Below, in pieces: positions 1 through 9,699 of a stretch of 28,910 nt of DNA. The DNA is from Sperchopsis tessellata (taxonomy: Eukaryota; Arthropoda; Insecta; Coleoptera; Hydrophilidae). The stretch is taken from assembly GCA_033557685.1 (NCBI GenBank), contig JAWQRN010000497.1, positions 1 through 28,910 on the forward strand. The letters are read 5' to 3'. A model generated the notes under the pieces. It saw nothing but the letters and a program-made list of their open reading frames with translations, searched no databases and had not been told where the DNA came from. Position numbers and translations under genes: made by a program. Position 1 is the first letter of the stretch. Each line of letters starts with the position of its first letter.

Positions 1-589
1 CTTTTATCATCCACTGGGTTCTTGCCCTTCCTATTATATCATCTCTCCATCTTTTTTAATTAATAACTCTTCAGAAAGTGGGCACGAACCTCTGAAATAT
101 TAGACCTTTGGTTTCGGAGTGTGAAATCTCAAAAACGGTGTTTCCACAATCCACTTTACTAGTTTTTTTTAAAACATACTGCTCCAAAACGATTCCAACG
201 AAGTCTATTAACTGTTACAAAGAATTATATAAAGAAAGGAAAAACAAACCAAAACAAATAAATGTTGAATTTTTCAAACAAAGTTCTTTGTAAACAGCAG
301 GTAAATTCTAACACAATGTTGTGCGATTCCTCATGTTCCTCATCAACTGATTAAAACAGGTCGCTTGTTAGTTGTATTTTATTAAGTTTTATTGTGTTTG
401 TTTTATATAATTATATTTTTGTTTTTATTCATAACTAATGCAAATGATATTTTTAAATGAAATAATTTTCAACCATAATTAATTTTTTTACTAAAATTGG
501 AACAAATCCTAAGGAATTTATACGGCTTTATGGAAATAAATGATTTGTTGTACAACATTTCACCTTAACGTTAACTTTTCAGATACGAA
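1..589. other. AT-rich stretch without a recognisable gene
   Basis: No supportable coding region. A 61-codon open frame at 108-293 has low-complexity Lys/Asn-rich composition and no recognisable domain. The stretch ends where sequence shared with the two retrotransposon copies begins. Confidence 0.6.
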
Positions 590-1770
590 TCCCAGATGAT
601 ACAGTTTCATATGCAGATGATATGGTGCTATTTATCGAGGGAGTAAACTGGTAACAAATAGTGCAGTAGGAGCTGGCTGGATTTAAATATTTTAACATTA
701 AATACTAAAAAGTTTGTATTTATAAAGTTTACTTTAAAAAAACATTTTGATGAATAATTTGAATGAACTGTGGATTCACCGATACAATTGTAATGCTACT
801 GATTGTCATTGTGAAGCTATTCAATGTTCCTAAAAAACAAAATATCTTGGGGTAGTGTTTGATTCACACATGAGATGGGATGAACATATAGCCACCACAA
901 CAAGTAGACAAGTACGAAATTGAGACACGTCACAAATATAAAAACTCTAAGAATATTCTACTTTGCTATTGTTCAATCCATTTTGAATTATGCTATTTTG
1001 AACTTGGGTTCGGCGGCAAGCATATATATTGACAACCTCGTTAATGTTCAGAAAAGAATTATAAAAACCATGTATAATAGACCTAAAAGATATCCCACGA
1101 AAGCTTTGTTTGCGGAACCTGGATTGTGTTATTTGAAACATTTGTACACCACTGAGATTGCAAAGCATGCCCTGAGAAATAGAGCAGATTTGTATTTTAT
1201 AAACCACTCACTTTATACACTGAACAATAGGATAAATAATGTAAATGTGAGTAGGTCCCGCATATCAACATCTCAAAAACATTTCACGTATTACTTACCT
1301 AAAATACATAACAGCATTAATGCATATTTAATTAACACCAGTGTTAATCTACATCATGCAAACCAAAATAGAGTGATACGCGTATGGTTAGGCACACATT
1401 GACTACACGGGATATTAACAACTTTTACTCTCCGTTTATTAATTTTGCTTTCCTACTAAATTTTAAGTAATACTTATTAATTTTGAATTCTGTATAGACA
1501 CACGTTTTTTTTTAAATTGATAAATTAACATAACGCCACTCGCAAACTGTTAGCAAAAAGTTTTTGTGTCATTCGGTTTGAGTTTTTATTAATTTATATG
1601 TATGTATTTGTATATGTGGGATCCGTCAACTTTATTAGTTGTTATTATAAGAAATTATTATGAAATTAATTTTGTTGTTTTTTGATAATGTTTACTAGTA
1701 ATATTTTTTTTGTCTTTGCACTGTTTTGTTTTTTTTTGTGAACTAATAAAGGATTATTTTTATTATTATT
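590..1770 (+). mobile_element. Non-LTR retrotransposon 3' half, copy 1
   Basis: Truncated LINE-type element holding the end of the reverse transcriptase, the region after it, a 3' UTR and a tail. The RT catalytic box reads YADDMVLF at about 610-633. The palm and thumb then follow with frameshifts and a roughly 28-bp deletion relative to the second copy, next to position 665. The 3' end is an AATAAAGGATTATT signal followed by a short (TTA)n-like tail at 1746-1770. The whole stretch is alignable by eye to 2990-4165, so both derive from one family. No TSD was found. The clade (Jockey- or CR1-like) is an inference from the C-terminal RT style. Confidence 0.85.
920..1402 (+). pseudogene. C-terminal region of non-LTR reverse transcriptase (copy 1)
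   Basis: This 160-codon open frame covers the conserved tail after the RT thumb. A helix-rich segment begins RHVTNIKTLRIFYFAIVQSI, followed by a Trp/Gly-Ser segment (LNYAILNLGSAAS) and a basic helix (NVQKRIIKTMYNRPKRYP). This order is typical of insect non-LTR ORF2 proteins. The ATG is an internal methionine, not a true start: the same protein continues upstream in other frames from the YADD box at 610. The frame closes at TGA 1400-1402, which is probably the native ORF2 end because copy 2 has a matching terminus near 3780. It cannot be active because the palm is broken. The product is a fragment of an RNA-dependent DNA polymerase. Confidence 0.8.
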
Positions 1771-1904
1771 GTATATCAAGGTATGAGTGTACTCAGGAAC
1801 ATAAATTTAAATATAATGACATGTATATAGGATCATCTACATTATAAACTAATAACTTAAAAGGATTTGCACTTTTAATATTTTATGTAGCTCAAGTCAA
1901 AACA
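1771..1904. other. Spacer between retrotransposon copy 1 and an older antisense element
   Basis: Short AT-rich stretch, probably 3'-UTR remnant of the minus-strand element that begins to its right. No coding signal is visible. Confidence 0.4.
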
Positions 1905-2648
1905 TGAAGTTAAAGGTGGGTTATATTAGGGAATCGTTGATCTAGATTAACATGAAATTGTTTGAAATAAATGTACTCAAGACTGCATCGTAGGTATGTA
2001 TTAAAGCGACTGTTGCAATGGGGTTTGAGATATGTTTTAATGATCTGGTTTTGAACCTGAATATCCTGTTAGCAGACAAGATAACATCAAGTATATGAGA
2101 GGTGAAAATTATGTGACTGTCACATTAAACACCAAGATCTATAGCATTGACAGTTGTTACACAGCACAAGTGGAAACCCAGAGATATCATAGTGGAAGTA
2201 AATTGATTCCATCAGTTTAAAAGGTTATTCAGATCAGTTTGTATGGAGATGCAATCAAATGTATCAGCACAAATTTTATGCTTATCAGCAAATAGCAATT
2301 TATGGCTTTGTATAGAGTTGACAATATTATTTATAAAAAGTAAGAATAGTAAATGGCCAATGTTTGATCCGTGAGGTACTCCAGAGATGGCTATAAATGT
2401 ATTAGAGGAATGACCAAGACGGCATACGAACAGGTGGCGTTGCGAAAAGTATGACGTGAGGAATTCTGTTAAATTTTTGGAGAAGCCAAATAAGTGCAGT
2501 CTCGGAATAATGATTTTCTAATCAATCCAGTCAAAGCCTTTTAATAACTCAGTATATCAATCTACCTGTCGTTGTTCGAAAAGAGATTAGGAAAGAAATT
2601 GTATAAAAGAACGAAGATTACTGTTTGTCGATCTACGTTGCATAAAGT
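1905..2648 (-). pseudogene. RT core and thumb of an older antisense non-LTR retrotransposon
   Basis: Reading the minus strand from 2648, one frame runs with only three stops through the fingers and palm. It passes HDFMQRRSTNSNLRSF, LLKGFDWID, HLFGFSKNLTEFLTSYFSQR, AISGVPHGSNIGHLLFLLF and then LLFADKHKICADTF. The FAD-x catalytic box has Lys where the second catalytic Asp belongs (codon at 2281-2283), so this copy is dead. After a frameshift a thumb-like segment follows (DLGV...DSHIIFTSHILDVIL), ending near 1905. The missing upstream part lies at 4166-4830 on the same strand. The two halves are separated by the plus-strand insertion at 2652-4165. Clade is likely Jockey- or CR1-like. Confidence 0.8.
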
Positions 2649-2651
2649 CAT

Positions 2652-4165
2652 GCTAATGTATGAATAGATTGTTTTCATTTGTAGACTCATGCGGGATTTT
2701 GTCTCGTAAACAATATGGCTTCACAAAAAATAAAACTACGAGTGATGCAGTATTGCATCTTACTTGTAAAATTAATGCTTGTTTTGATAGGTCTCGACCT
2801 TGCTTAGCGGTGTTTCTTGATTTGGCTAAGGCCTTTGACACCGTCAATAATAGTTTTTTACTAAGAAAGTTGGACATTTATAGTGTTAGAGGCACGCCTT
2901 GGAAACTTTTGAGTTCCTCAGGAGACGATGCTGGGTCTTCTCTTTTTTTGATATACATAAATGATATGTTGTCTTTAGATGTTAATGGTGATATAGTTTC
3001 TTTTGCAGATGATACGGTACTATTTATCGAGGGGGTAAACTAGCAACAAATAGTGCAGAGAGCCTCTGATGATCTGGGAAAAATTAAGAGCTGGCTGGAT
3101 TTAAATATTTTAACATTAAATACTAAAAAGACAGTATTTATGAAGTTTATGATAAAAAGAAATTTGTTGGATCATTTGAGTGAACTGAGGATTCTCCATA
3201 CAATAGCAGTGCTACTGATTGTCATTGTGAGGCTATTCAGTGTTCCCAAAAAACAAAATATCTTGGTATTGTGTTCAATTCACACATGAGGTGAGATGAA
3301 CATATAGCCACGACAACAATTAGACTTAGGAAGATTATTTATATATTTAGAAAATTGAGACACGTCACAAATATAAAAACTCAAAGAATATTCTACTTTG
3401 CTATTGTTCAATCCATTTTGAATTATACTATTTTGAACTGGGGTTCGGTGGCAGGCATTATATTAACAAGCTCGTTAATGTTCAGAATAAAATTATAAAA
3501 ACCATCTATAATAGATTTAAAATATATCCCCTGGAAACTTTGTTTGATTGCAAAGCATGCTCTGAGAAATAGAGCTGATTTGTATTTTATAAACCACTCA
3601 CATGATACACGGAACAATAGGATAAATAATGCAAATTTGAATAGGTCCCTCACATCAACATCACAATATATTACTTACCTAAAATATATAACAGCATTTA
3701 TGCTTATTTTATTAACACCGGTGTTAATCTGCTTCATGCAAACCAAAATAGAGTGATACGCGGCTGGTTAGGCACATTGACTACAGGGATATTGACAACT
3801 TTTACAACTACGTTTATAAATTTTGCTTTCCTACTAAATTTTAAGTAATACTTATTAATTTTGAATTGTATATAGATACATGTTGCTTTTTTTTCAAATT
3901 GTTAAATTAACATAACGCCACTCGCAAACTGTTTGCAAACAGATTTTGTGGCATAAGGTTTCTTCACACGGGTCTCGAATTTTTATTAATTTATGAGTAT
4001 GTATTTGTATCTGTGGGATCCGTTAACTTTATTAGTTGTTACTTTGTAAGAAATTATTATGACATTAATAATTTTGTTTTTTTGATAATGTTTACTAGAA
4101 ATAATTTTTTTTTTGTCTTTGAACTGTTATGTTTTTTTGTGAATTAATAAAGGATTATTATTATA
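2652..4165 (+). mobile_element. Non-LTR retrotransposon, 5'-truncated copy 2, inserted in another element
   Basis: Same family as 590-1770 but reaching further 5'. It begins within the RT fingers at about 2652 and ends with AATAAAGGATTATTATTAT at about 4147-4165. 5' truncation plus an A/T-rich simple-repeat tail is the usual signature of target-primed reverse transcription. Flanking sequence on both sides is one and the same minus-strand RT gene (left part 1905-2648, right part 4166-4830), so the insertion point is defined to within a few residues. No convincing target-site duplication was found by eye. Confidence 0.85.
2660..3780 (+). pseudogene. Reverse transcriptase of copy 2 (frameshifted, internally deleted)
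   Basis: The first frame (2660-3043) starts in the fingers and carries RT motif A, VFLDLAKAFDTVNNSFLLRK, with its catalytic Asp. It then jumps from WKLLSSSGDD into FLIYINDMLSL and the intact catalytic box SFADDTVLF (about 2999-3025). The segment that should hold the Gly-Val-Pro-Gln loop is missing, an internal deletion near 2915-2935. After a stop at 3041-3043, 3053-3289 continues the thumb (DDLGKIKSWLDLNILTLNTKKT). Several frameshifts later, 3290-3780 repeats the C-terminal region seen in copy 1 (AKHALRNRADLYFINHS in both). The ATG at 2660 is not a native start. The protein is non-functional. Confidence 0.82.
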
Positions 4166-4830
4166 TATTTAGTATTAGATATCTGGATATATTATAGCAA
4201 GAAGTGAGAACTCAAAAATGTTAGCAATGTTACACAGAATAGCAATGAATCGATATCTTTTAATATCGGATGCATTACCTGATCATTAGTTCTGAGTGGC
4301 TAGTTGAATAATGTCAAGTAGCATTTCAAAAACATGTTGACAATCTTTAATCAGAAAATCTGGAACAACGTTAGGCCAGGTAGAAAACACAGATTTTGTG
4401 TAATTAAGAGCTTTTAAAATAGTTTCTCTTGGTATTGGATTGATTAGAAGGATATTATTATTAGTATGAATAGTTTCAATCAATGTACACTAGAACATAG
4501 CTATAAACACTTCGAAAGAACTTTGTAACACAATCTACTATGTCTTTGGAATTATCCAAGTTGTAGGACATGATTAAGGGAATACAATCTTCTCCTTTAA
4601 ATATATTTATATAGCTCAAAAACTTATTTTTCAGAGACTCCTCAGATGTGCAAGAAAAATCATCATCAGCAAATCTGATACCTGTTTTAACTTTGAGTCT
4701 TAAATTTGAATATTGATTTTTAACATTGTTAGGATACTTCTTATTAATCTTAAAGAAATTATTTTTACTGTAAATATCTTTCGAGTACCAAAGGGGTAAA
4801 TTTTTTTTAGTTTATATGTTTCATTAATGT
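4166..4830 (-). pseudogene. Linker and RT start of the older antisense non-LTR element
   Basis: On the minus strand from about 4830, three frames spell the linker between endonuclease and RT (PLWYSKDIYSKNNFFKINKK, then FLSYINIFKGEDCIPLIMSY, then DIVDCVTKFFRSVYS). The open frame 4483-4286 follows with ILKALNYTKSVFSTWP and VPDFLIKDCQHVFEMLLDI, the usual start of the RT domain. The next frame gives RYRFIAILCNIANIFEFSLL and stops at the junction with copy 2. The continuation resumes at 2648 on the far side of copy 2, with only a few residues unaccounted for. The two pieces are therefore one element split by a later insertion. Confidence 0.75.
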
Positions 4831-5390
4831 TATGATATATAGGAGTGGGATATTATCTTTTTTAAAAAAGTTATAAGTTGTAGTTTTAATATTAGGACGA
4901 ATATAATAATTCCGGAAATGACATATAATCATTAGACAAAGATTTAAAAACTATATCAAGTCAGCAAAAACGTACCCATGAATTGATCTAGATTCTGATT
5001 ATAATCTCATGTAGCCTGTTATATAAACTTAGCTCAAATAGATAATAGCACCAAGATCGAACAGAGACTTATCCATGATAGACTGGAAGATACTAAAACA
5101 AAACATAAAATACAATAGAGGTTTGAAACACTACAAAGGAATAGAAAATATAAGCAAAGAGATCACACCGCCATTAAATCCCCAGGGAATGGCTTCTTTC
5201 GTCCTTCGCAACTATTCCAAAGAAAGAGAACACTACAATATGCTCCAAATATAGGACAGACTGATGAGTCGCACACTGAAAATCTTTCTGAAACTTATCC
5301 ATACCCGAATATATAGAACTCTAGAAACGGATTGATTTAGAGCAAAGGAGACTCTATATGAATTAAATGTAATACATCAGAGATGTTTGG
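4831..5390. other. Decayed sequence, no assignable gene
   Basis: Many stops in all frames. Its position between two retrotransposon fragments suggests more degraded element sequence, but I recognise no motif. Confidence 0.4.
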
Positions 5391-5665
5391 ACATGAATTA
5401 ATGAATTAGAAACTACTAGACCTCCTCCTGAAGAAAAATCTACATACTAGTGACATCCGCATAATTAAAAATCAAATAAAAGAAGAATTGAATGTGGAAC
5501 CAGCAAAGTTATCACAGTATGTAAATGAATGAGGCAGGGATATACCCTATTCCCACTACTTTTCGACCCGTATGGTGAAGAGATCTTTAAAGATGCCATG
5601 GGGGAAGAAGCCTGCGTGATTATAAACAAGAACAAACTAGGCACCATACGAATTCTTTTTTACAT
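5391..5665 (+). pseudogene. Non-LTR RT fragment (second family, plus strand)
   Basis: The frame from 5391 reads HELMN, stop, KLLDLLLKKNLHTSDIRIIK, then stops near 5531. A shifted frame continues LLFDPYGEEIFKDAMGEE and VIINKNKLGTIR. Both pieces sit in the order expected for the RT segment running from after motif A to just before the catalytic YADD box. The YADD box itself is not present, so the fragment ends one motif short. The pattern resembles RT families common in insects and crustaceans and differs from the copy 1/2 family. Stops and a frameshift make it a pseudogene. Confidence 0.6.
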
Positions 5666-5689
5666 AATTTTCAATATCAGATAGAATAA

Positions 5690-5930
5690 AATGAAAAAGT
5701 TTGCCACTTGTAGCTCCCTCATATCCTGCCCCAAAGTGAACTTTTCCATTTCATTGGCCACCCACACATAAAACCTATTACTTGCATAGAAACTCTGGAA
5801 TACCAAGATAAGCCTTTCTTTGCCTAAAACGCCTCACACATCTGTCCTGACCACTTTGTCGAACGTCTGTTCCAAATCAATAAACCTTAGATATTCCTCC
5901 TTACCATGCTATTGGCGATTAAAAGACCCC
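5690..5930 (-). pseudogene. Non-LTR RT fragment with motif A (third family, minus strand)
   Basis: One minus-strand frame from about 5930 reads EEYLRFIDLEQTFDKVVRTD, one stop, GVLGKERLILVFQSFYASNR and then VWVANEMEKFTLGQDMREL. The FIDLE-x-x-FD core is RT motif A with its catalytic Asp. The following SFYAS and QDMREL segments fall where the finger/palm connector and the Gln-Gly loop normally sit. It ends at 5690. The opposite orientation and different wording from the neighbour at 5391-5665 suggest an independent insertion. Confidence 0.6.
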
Positions 5931-5962
5931 TAGGGGTGCCAGCATCGAATCCAAGATAGCCG

Positions 5963-6890
5963 TCAGATGGTGGATAGATTGCATTGTTGACATTGCGAGA
6001 TACGTGTTTACGTTGTGATAAAGTGCTTAAATTTAATTCATTTCCCAAAATGTTTGAGCCAGCGGTTGATATCGTTGATATTATGGATTATGTGGGAGAT
6101 TTCAAGGCAAATAACCTGATAGAATGTAGCGTGATAGCAAGGATGGACGCCGAGATCCAAATCTTTTCATTGTGTCTGCAAACATCGCATTTGGATCAGA
6201 GGCCTCATGAAATAAATGTTAAATTATTCTCCAGCAAATAGCATTCTCTTAGATTCACCTCCTGTAAAGATACTGCCTTAAATATGATGCCGATGATACT
6301 ACCTATTGAAAACTACAGTAAGTACGCAACTGCAGTTGTAAAGTGCAGTAGGTATTTGCCTTCCTTTTGGTAAATTGTACATTTTGTGTAGGCATCCAGT
6401 AAAAAATTACCTAGGTAGGTACTAGGCATACCAATAAATGATTTCCTATATACAAATCAAAAGATGTTATAGGTTGTGATACAAATATGTATAGATTTCT
6501 TGACTAATTATATGTTTAGTGTAAATACACTATATATAATGAATAGTACACTTACCAAAATAGAAAAAATCGTCAGGTTTGAAATGTTCTCCACATACGA
6601 CCATTATGTTTGATACTTTCTTCCCAATTTTCAAAACATGTAACCATACTTTTCGTCTGGCTTTGTCCTTGTGAAATATGTGGAAAGAAAATCCACCAGT
6701 TGCTTTACTGTCACATTGAGGCACATGAACTATTGTCTGCTTTTCTGTTGTCCCATCCATTGCAAAATTCACGCTTAACAGATCTAACAACTGAACCCTA
6801 TCCACCATCTGAGGGTTGCACTTCTTCTCACCAGAGGTCAGCCACTTTGCTTTAAATCGCCAATAACATTTTCTCCACCATCTGCCTCAC
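5963..6890 (-). mobile_element. THAP-domain DNA transposon remnant, left copy
   Basis: Positions 6102-6861 match the reverse complement of 27527-28251 over about 700 bp with small indels. This includes a THAP-like coding exon, its 5' splice site and the downstream intron-like sequence. A 15-bp motif, TCAGATGGTGGATAG, occurs at 5963-5977 and inverted at 6798-6812; its core recurs inverted at 6874-6884. It could be part of a terminal or subterminal inverted repeat. The element class is inferred: THAP DNA-binding domains occur in P-element-type transposases but also in other transposons and host genes. Confidence 0.6.
6556..6808 (-). pseudogene. THAP-type zinc finger exon, left copy
   Basis: The minus-strand frame from ATG 6806-6808 gives 84 residues before a consensus splice donor (TTTTG/GTAAGT, cut at 6556/6555). 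The segment VPQCDSKATGGFSFHIFHKD, the Trp in RRKVWLHVL, and VVCGEHFKPDDFF match the C...W...C-x2-H pattern of THAP zinc fingers. The first zinc-binding Cys expected a few residues before VPQC is absent, so metal binding is doubtful. The frame stays open upstream of the ATG (to about 6855), so the start is uncertain. The product would be the DNA-binding N-terminus of a transposase. No transposase catalytic part is visible beyond the donor, so it is treated as a fragment. Confidence 0.6.
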
Positions 6891-8962
6891 TATAAATATC
6901 AGGTTGCTCTACTCAAACCTGAAGCCACTCTGTTCTCCAACTTTACTTCCAGATGATTTTTTTAACTTCTAATATTCAGTGTCTAGGAGTATAGTAGGTA
7001 AATAAATATATTGTACGTGCACTTTTAAATATTTATTTCAATATATAACTAATTACATAAATCAGATTAAAAACAATACTTAGGAAATATAGAATAAATT
7101 CAGTCTAAAGATGCAAGGTTAGTAAAAGAAAAAACTATGTAGAACAAAGTATGTTACGCATTGACACATGCAACAGTCTTTTGTTGTTTAGTAATCATAA
7201 AATTATCGGTGCTGGAAAGTATCTTTTAAAACAAAAATTATATTCCAAGTCGGAATATGATCTGACTGCATTTGGAATTTTACACAGCCAATATCTTTAA
7301 AGCGACATTGATGAAAATAGGTGATAGTAACCCTTGATTACTCAAACTCAAAACAATTATACGAATTTTAAGGTTGTTTTTTTGGCACCATCTGTTCATC
7401 ATTGAAAACATTTTTAAGCAGGAATGCAGATTCTTTTGAATTTAAAGGCCTCATGCTTTACACAAAGCTGGACCTTATGGAAACTCCCTGTCACACAGGA
7501 TCAAAGTCTCTCCTACCATGGATATTAGTGATACGAACTCTTTTTGTTCAGAAATAATTGTATAATTGAATTCACAACTTTCAAAAATATATATAATTTA
7601 GAATTCTATGAAACCTTCTGAAATTGAAACATCAGATTTCTAAAAAGTATTTTAAGATAAAGCCATCATTATAAGATGGAAAAAATAACCTTATCAGTCT
7701 TTGAATAATACAAATTAAAAACATCTAATTCCAATTAATAAGATAGCAAAAGATTTTTTGATTTTGAATAGTTCTTGAGATTTTCCATTAATAAAACTAT
7801 TTGAGAGCATATCCTGAAGCATGGATCTTCAAAAGGTGAGTTTAAAAATTTCAAATGTACTTTTTTTTAAATTTGGAAATACTAAAAATCAACAGACAAG
7901 AAAATTTCTGTAACAGTGCCTGAAAAAACTGAAACCATTTAAAAAATACTGGCAGAAATGAATTTCTACGTAAATAGTAATGAAGTTTTAAACATATGAA
8001 AACTCTTCTAAATTGGTCCCAAAATATCTAAATGCAATAAACATTGGACAAACATAAATGTAATATTATAAAACCTTGCATTTCAAAAAAGTCACTGCAA
8101 GATTTTTATCTTAGAATGGGAGACATTACCGCATCGTTCATATTCCCCAAGCAACAGTTATCCTGTCTCAGTTATATTCAATAATAATCAAATGGCAATA
8201 TATCTTTTGAGTATTACTTGCGACACCAAAATCAAAACCCACAACATTTGAAAAAGTACTACCACATCAGTATGCCTCCCTAAACCTTACACCGTAGGGA
8301 CTACTATATTTTATCCAATCTTAGAAAACGTTTAAAGCACACATATTTTGGATCAAAGTATACCATCATACACACCGCAAGAAAGTGACATATTTGCAGA
8401 TTTACAAATGATAAATCATTGTAAAAGATTGTATACCAGGTAGCCAGGTTCCATAACTGCCCCATAAATTTTTTATTGTATAATAAAAAACACACATAAG
8501 TCACATTTTGATATGCCATATTTATTGCATGTCCAGTTTCACCGGAAATTATTAACTTTATACAAGATTTTTTAACATTTTTTGTGTCCAAAAGTGGTTG
8601 TAAATTTTATATTGTGAGTGCTGAGATATGTATAAACTTGTAACTTATGTTTGTTTTATCCCGCAAAAAAACAACTATCCACTTATCTTAGTTTGTAACT
8701 TGATGAGACTTTCAAGTCAATAGATATAGCTTTTCCTTAGATATTAATTGTATTTTTTTCAATGGTACCGTGTTGGTACACCGATATTTTATTATTCAGT
8801 AGTTTATACGCGTTCAACTGTACCCATAACATATTTTAATTGAAAGTAACAGGTCAAAAACGAATTTATTTGCAAAAATATTCAAAATTATTGTCATTTC
8901 AGGAAAAACTGGAAATACAATAAATTCAATTTACATTTCAAAAAGTGACGTTTAATGTGTAT
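6891..8962. other. Long AT-rich non-coding stretch
   Basis: About 2 kb with no frame that resembles a protein. The longest (8304-8591, minus, 95 codons) has no domain and an unusual Cys/Tyr-rich composition. Many A- and T-runs are present. It could hold distal 3'-UTR or intergenic sequence of the minus-strand gene at 9700, but nothing proves this. Confidence 0.5.
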
Positions 8963-9093
8963 ATACAAGGTGACAATTTAATTCCTAAAACGGCCAAAGT
9001 TAGTATCGCAAATGATGTAACTGTATAGAAATCACATATGTGTTTGAATGTTTAAGCTAATATGTGCATAAATTTCAAATTGATAGATGTACA

Positions 9094-9252
9094 CTTCTGG
9101 GCTATCGAAATTTAGAGCAGCGTATTAACATCAAATTTTGTGTGAAAATTGGAAGAGCTACTAAAACGTTAGAACTGTTGAAATTGGCATATGGTAAAGA
9201 CACTTTGAAAAACTTGGGTGTATTTAAGTGGCATAAGATGAGGGAGATGTAA
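9094..9252 (+). pseudogene. Mariner transposase N-terminal helix-turn-helix fragment
   Basis: The frame reads LEQRINIKFCVKIGRATKTL, then ELLKLAYGKDTLKNLGVFKW and HKMREM before a stop. This is the N-terminal helix-turn-helix that binds mariner terminal repeats: the spacing from the basic first helix through AYG to the F-x-WHK end is diagnostic. Nothing after the WHK motif survives, and no catalytic Asp residues are present. Upstream at 8963-8990 a TATACAAGGTGACAATTT-like sequence could be what is left of a terminal repeat, but I cannot pair it with a 3' partner. The ATG at 9064 lies upstream of recognisable homology and is probably not native. Confidence 0.72.
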
Positions 9253-9699
9253 TGTAAGAGCCCAGAAGCTATGTAATTTGTAGAATTTAAGGGTCATTAT
9301 TAATAATCTACGAGTTAATATTTCAAATCATTCCTTGTAATAAAGGAAACAATACACCGAACTTAGACTTACTTGGGCCTACATACGTATTTTTTTTAAA
9401 AATAGGTCCAGCCTTATTTTTGGAGACCAATGCTTTACCTGCAAATATGTATATTCATCGGGCTTGCTTCAGATGCCATCTCTAAAGATTATTAACAAAA
9501 GAATGTATATTTGATAATCGTAGGGTTACTTCAACTATTTTCATGAAATTCACCATTTAGCTTTTTTGAAATCTGTCAAAATATTTAAAAAAAGTATAAT
9601 AAAAGTAACTTGTACTTAATATATTAATATTTGTATGGTCAATAGTTTAATAAAAAAAAATTAACAATAACGTTATATAAAAAATACACATATAAGATT
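9253..9699. other. Intergenic sequence and 3' flank of the CaaX-protein gene
   Basis: This is the downstream side of the minus-strand gene. An ATTAAA variant poly(A) signal lies on the minus strand about 50 nt after the stop (near 9648-9653). No canonical AATAAA was found within 400 nt. No coding signal. Confidence 0.4.

Noticed and set aside
947..1207. Minus-strand 86-codon frame
   Set aside because: Shadow of the RT C-terminal frame on the plus strand.
5984..6241. Plus-strand 85-codon frame beside the THAP element
   Set aside because: Partly conserved in the second copy at the DNA level, but the frame is not kept there and no domain is visible.
8304..8591. Minus-strand 95-codon frame, Cys/Tyr/Phe-rich
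   Set aside because: No recognisable domain, no splice or start context of note, AT-rich composition; a chance open frame is more likely.
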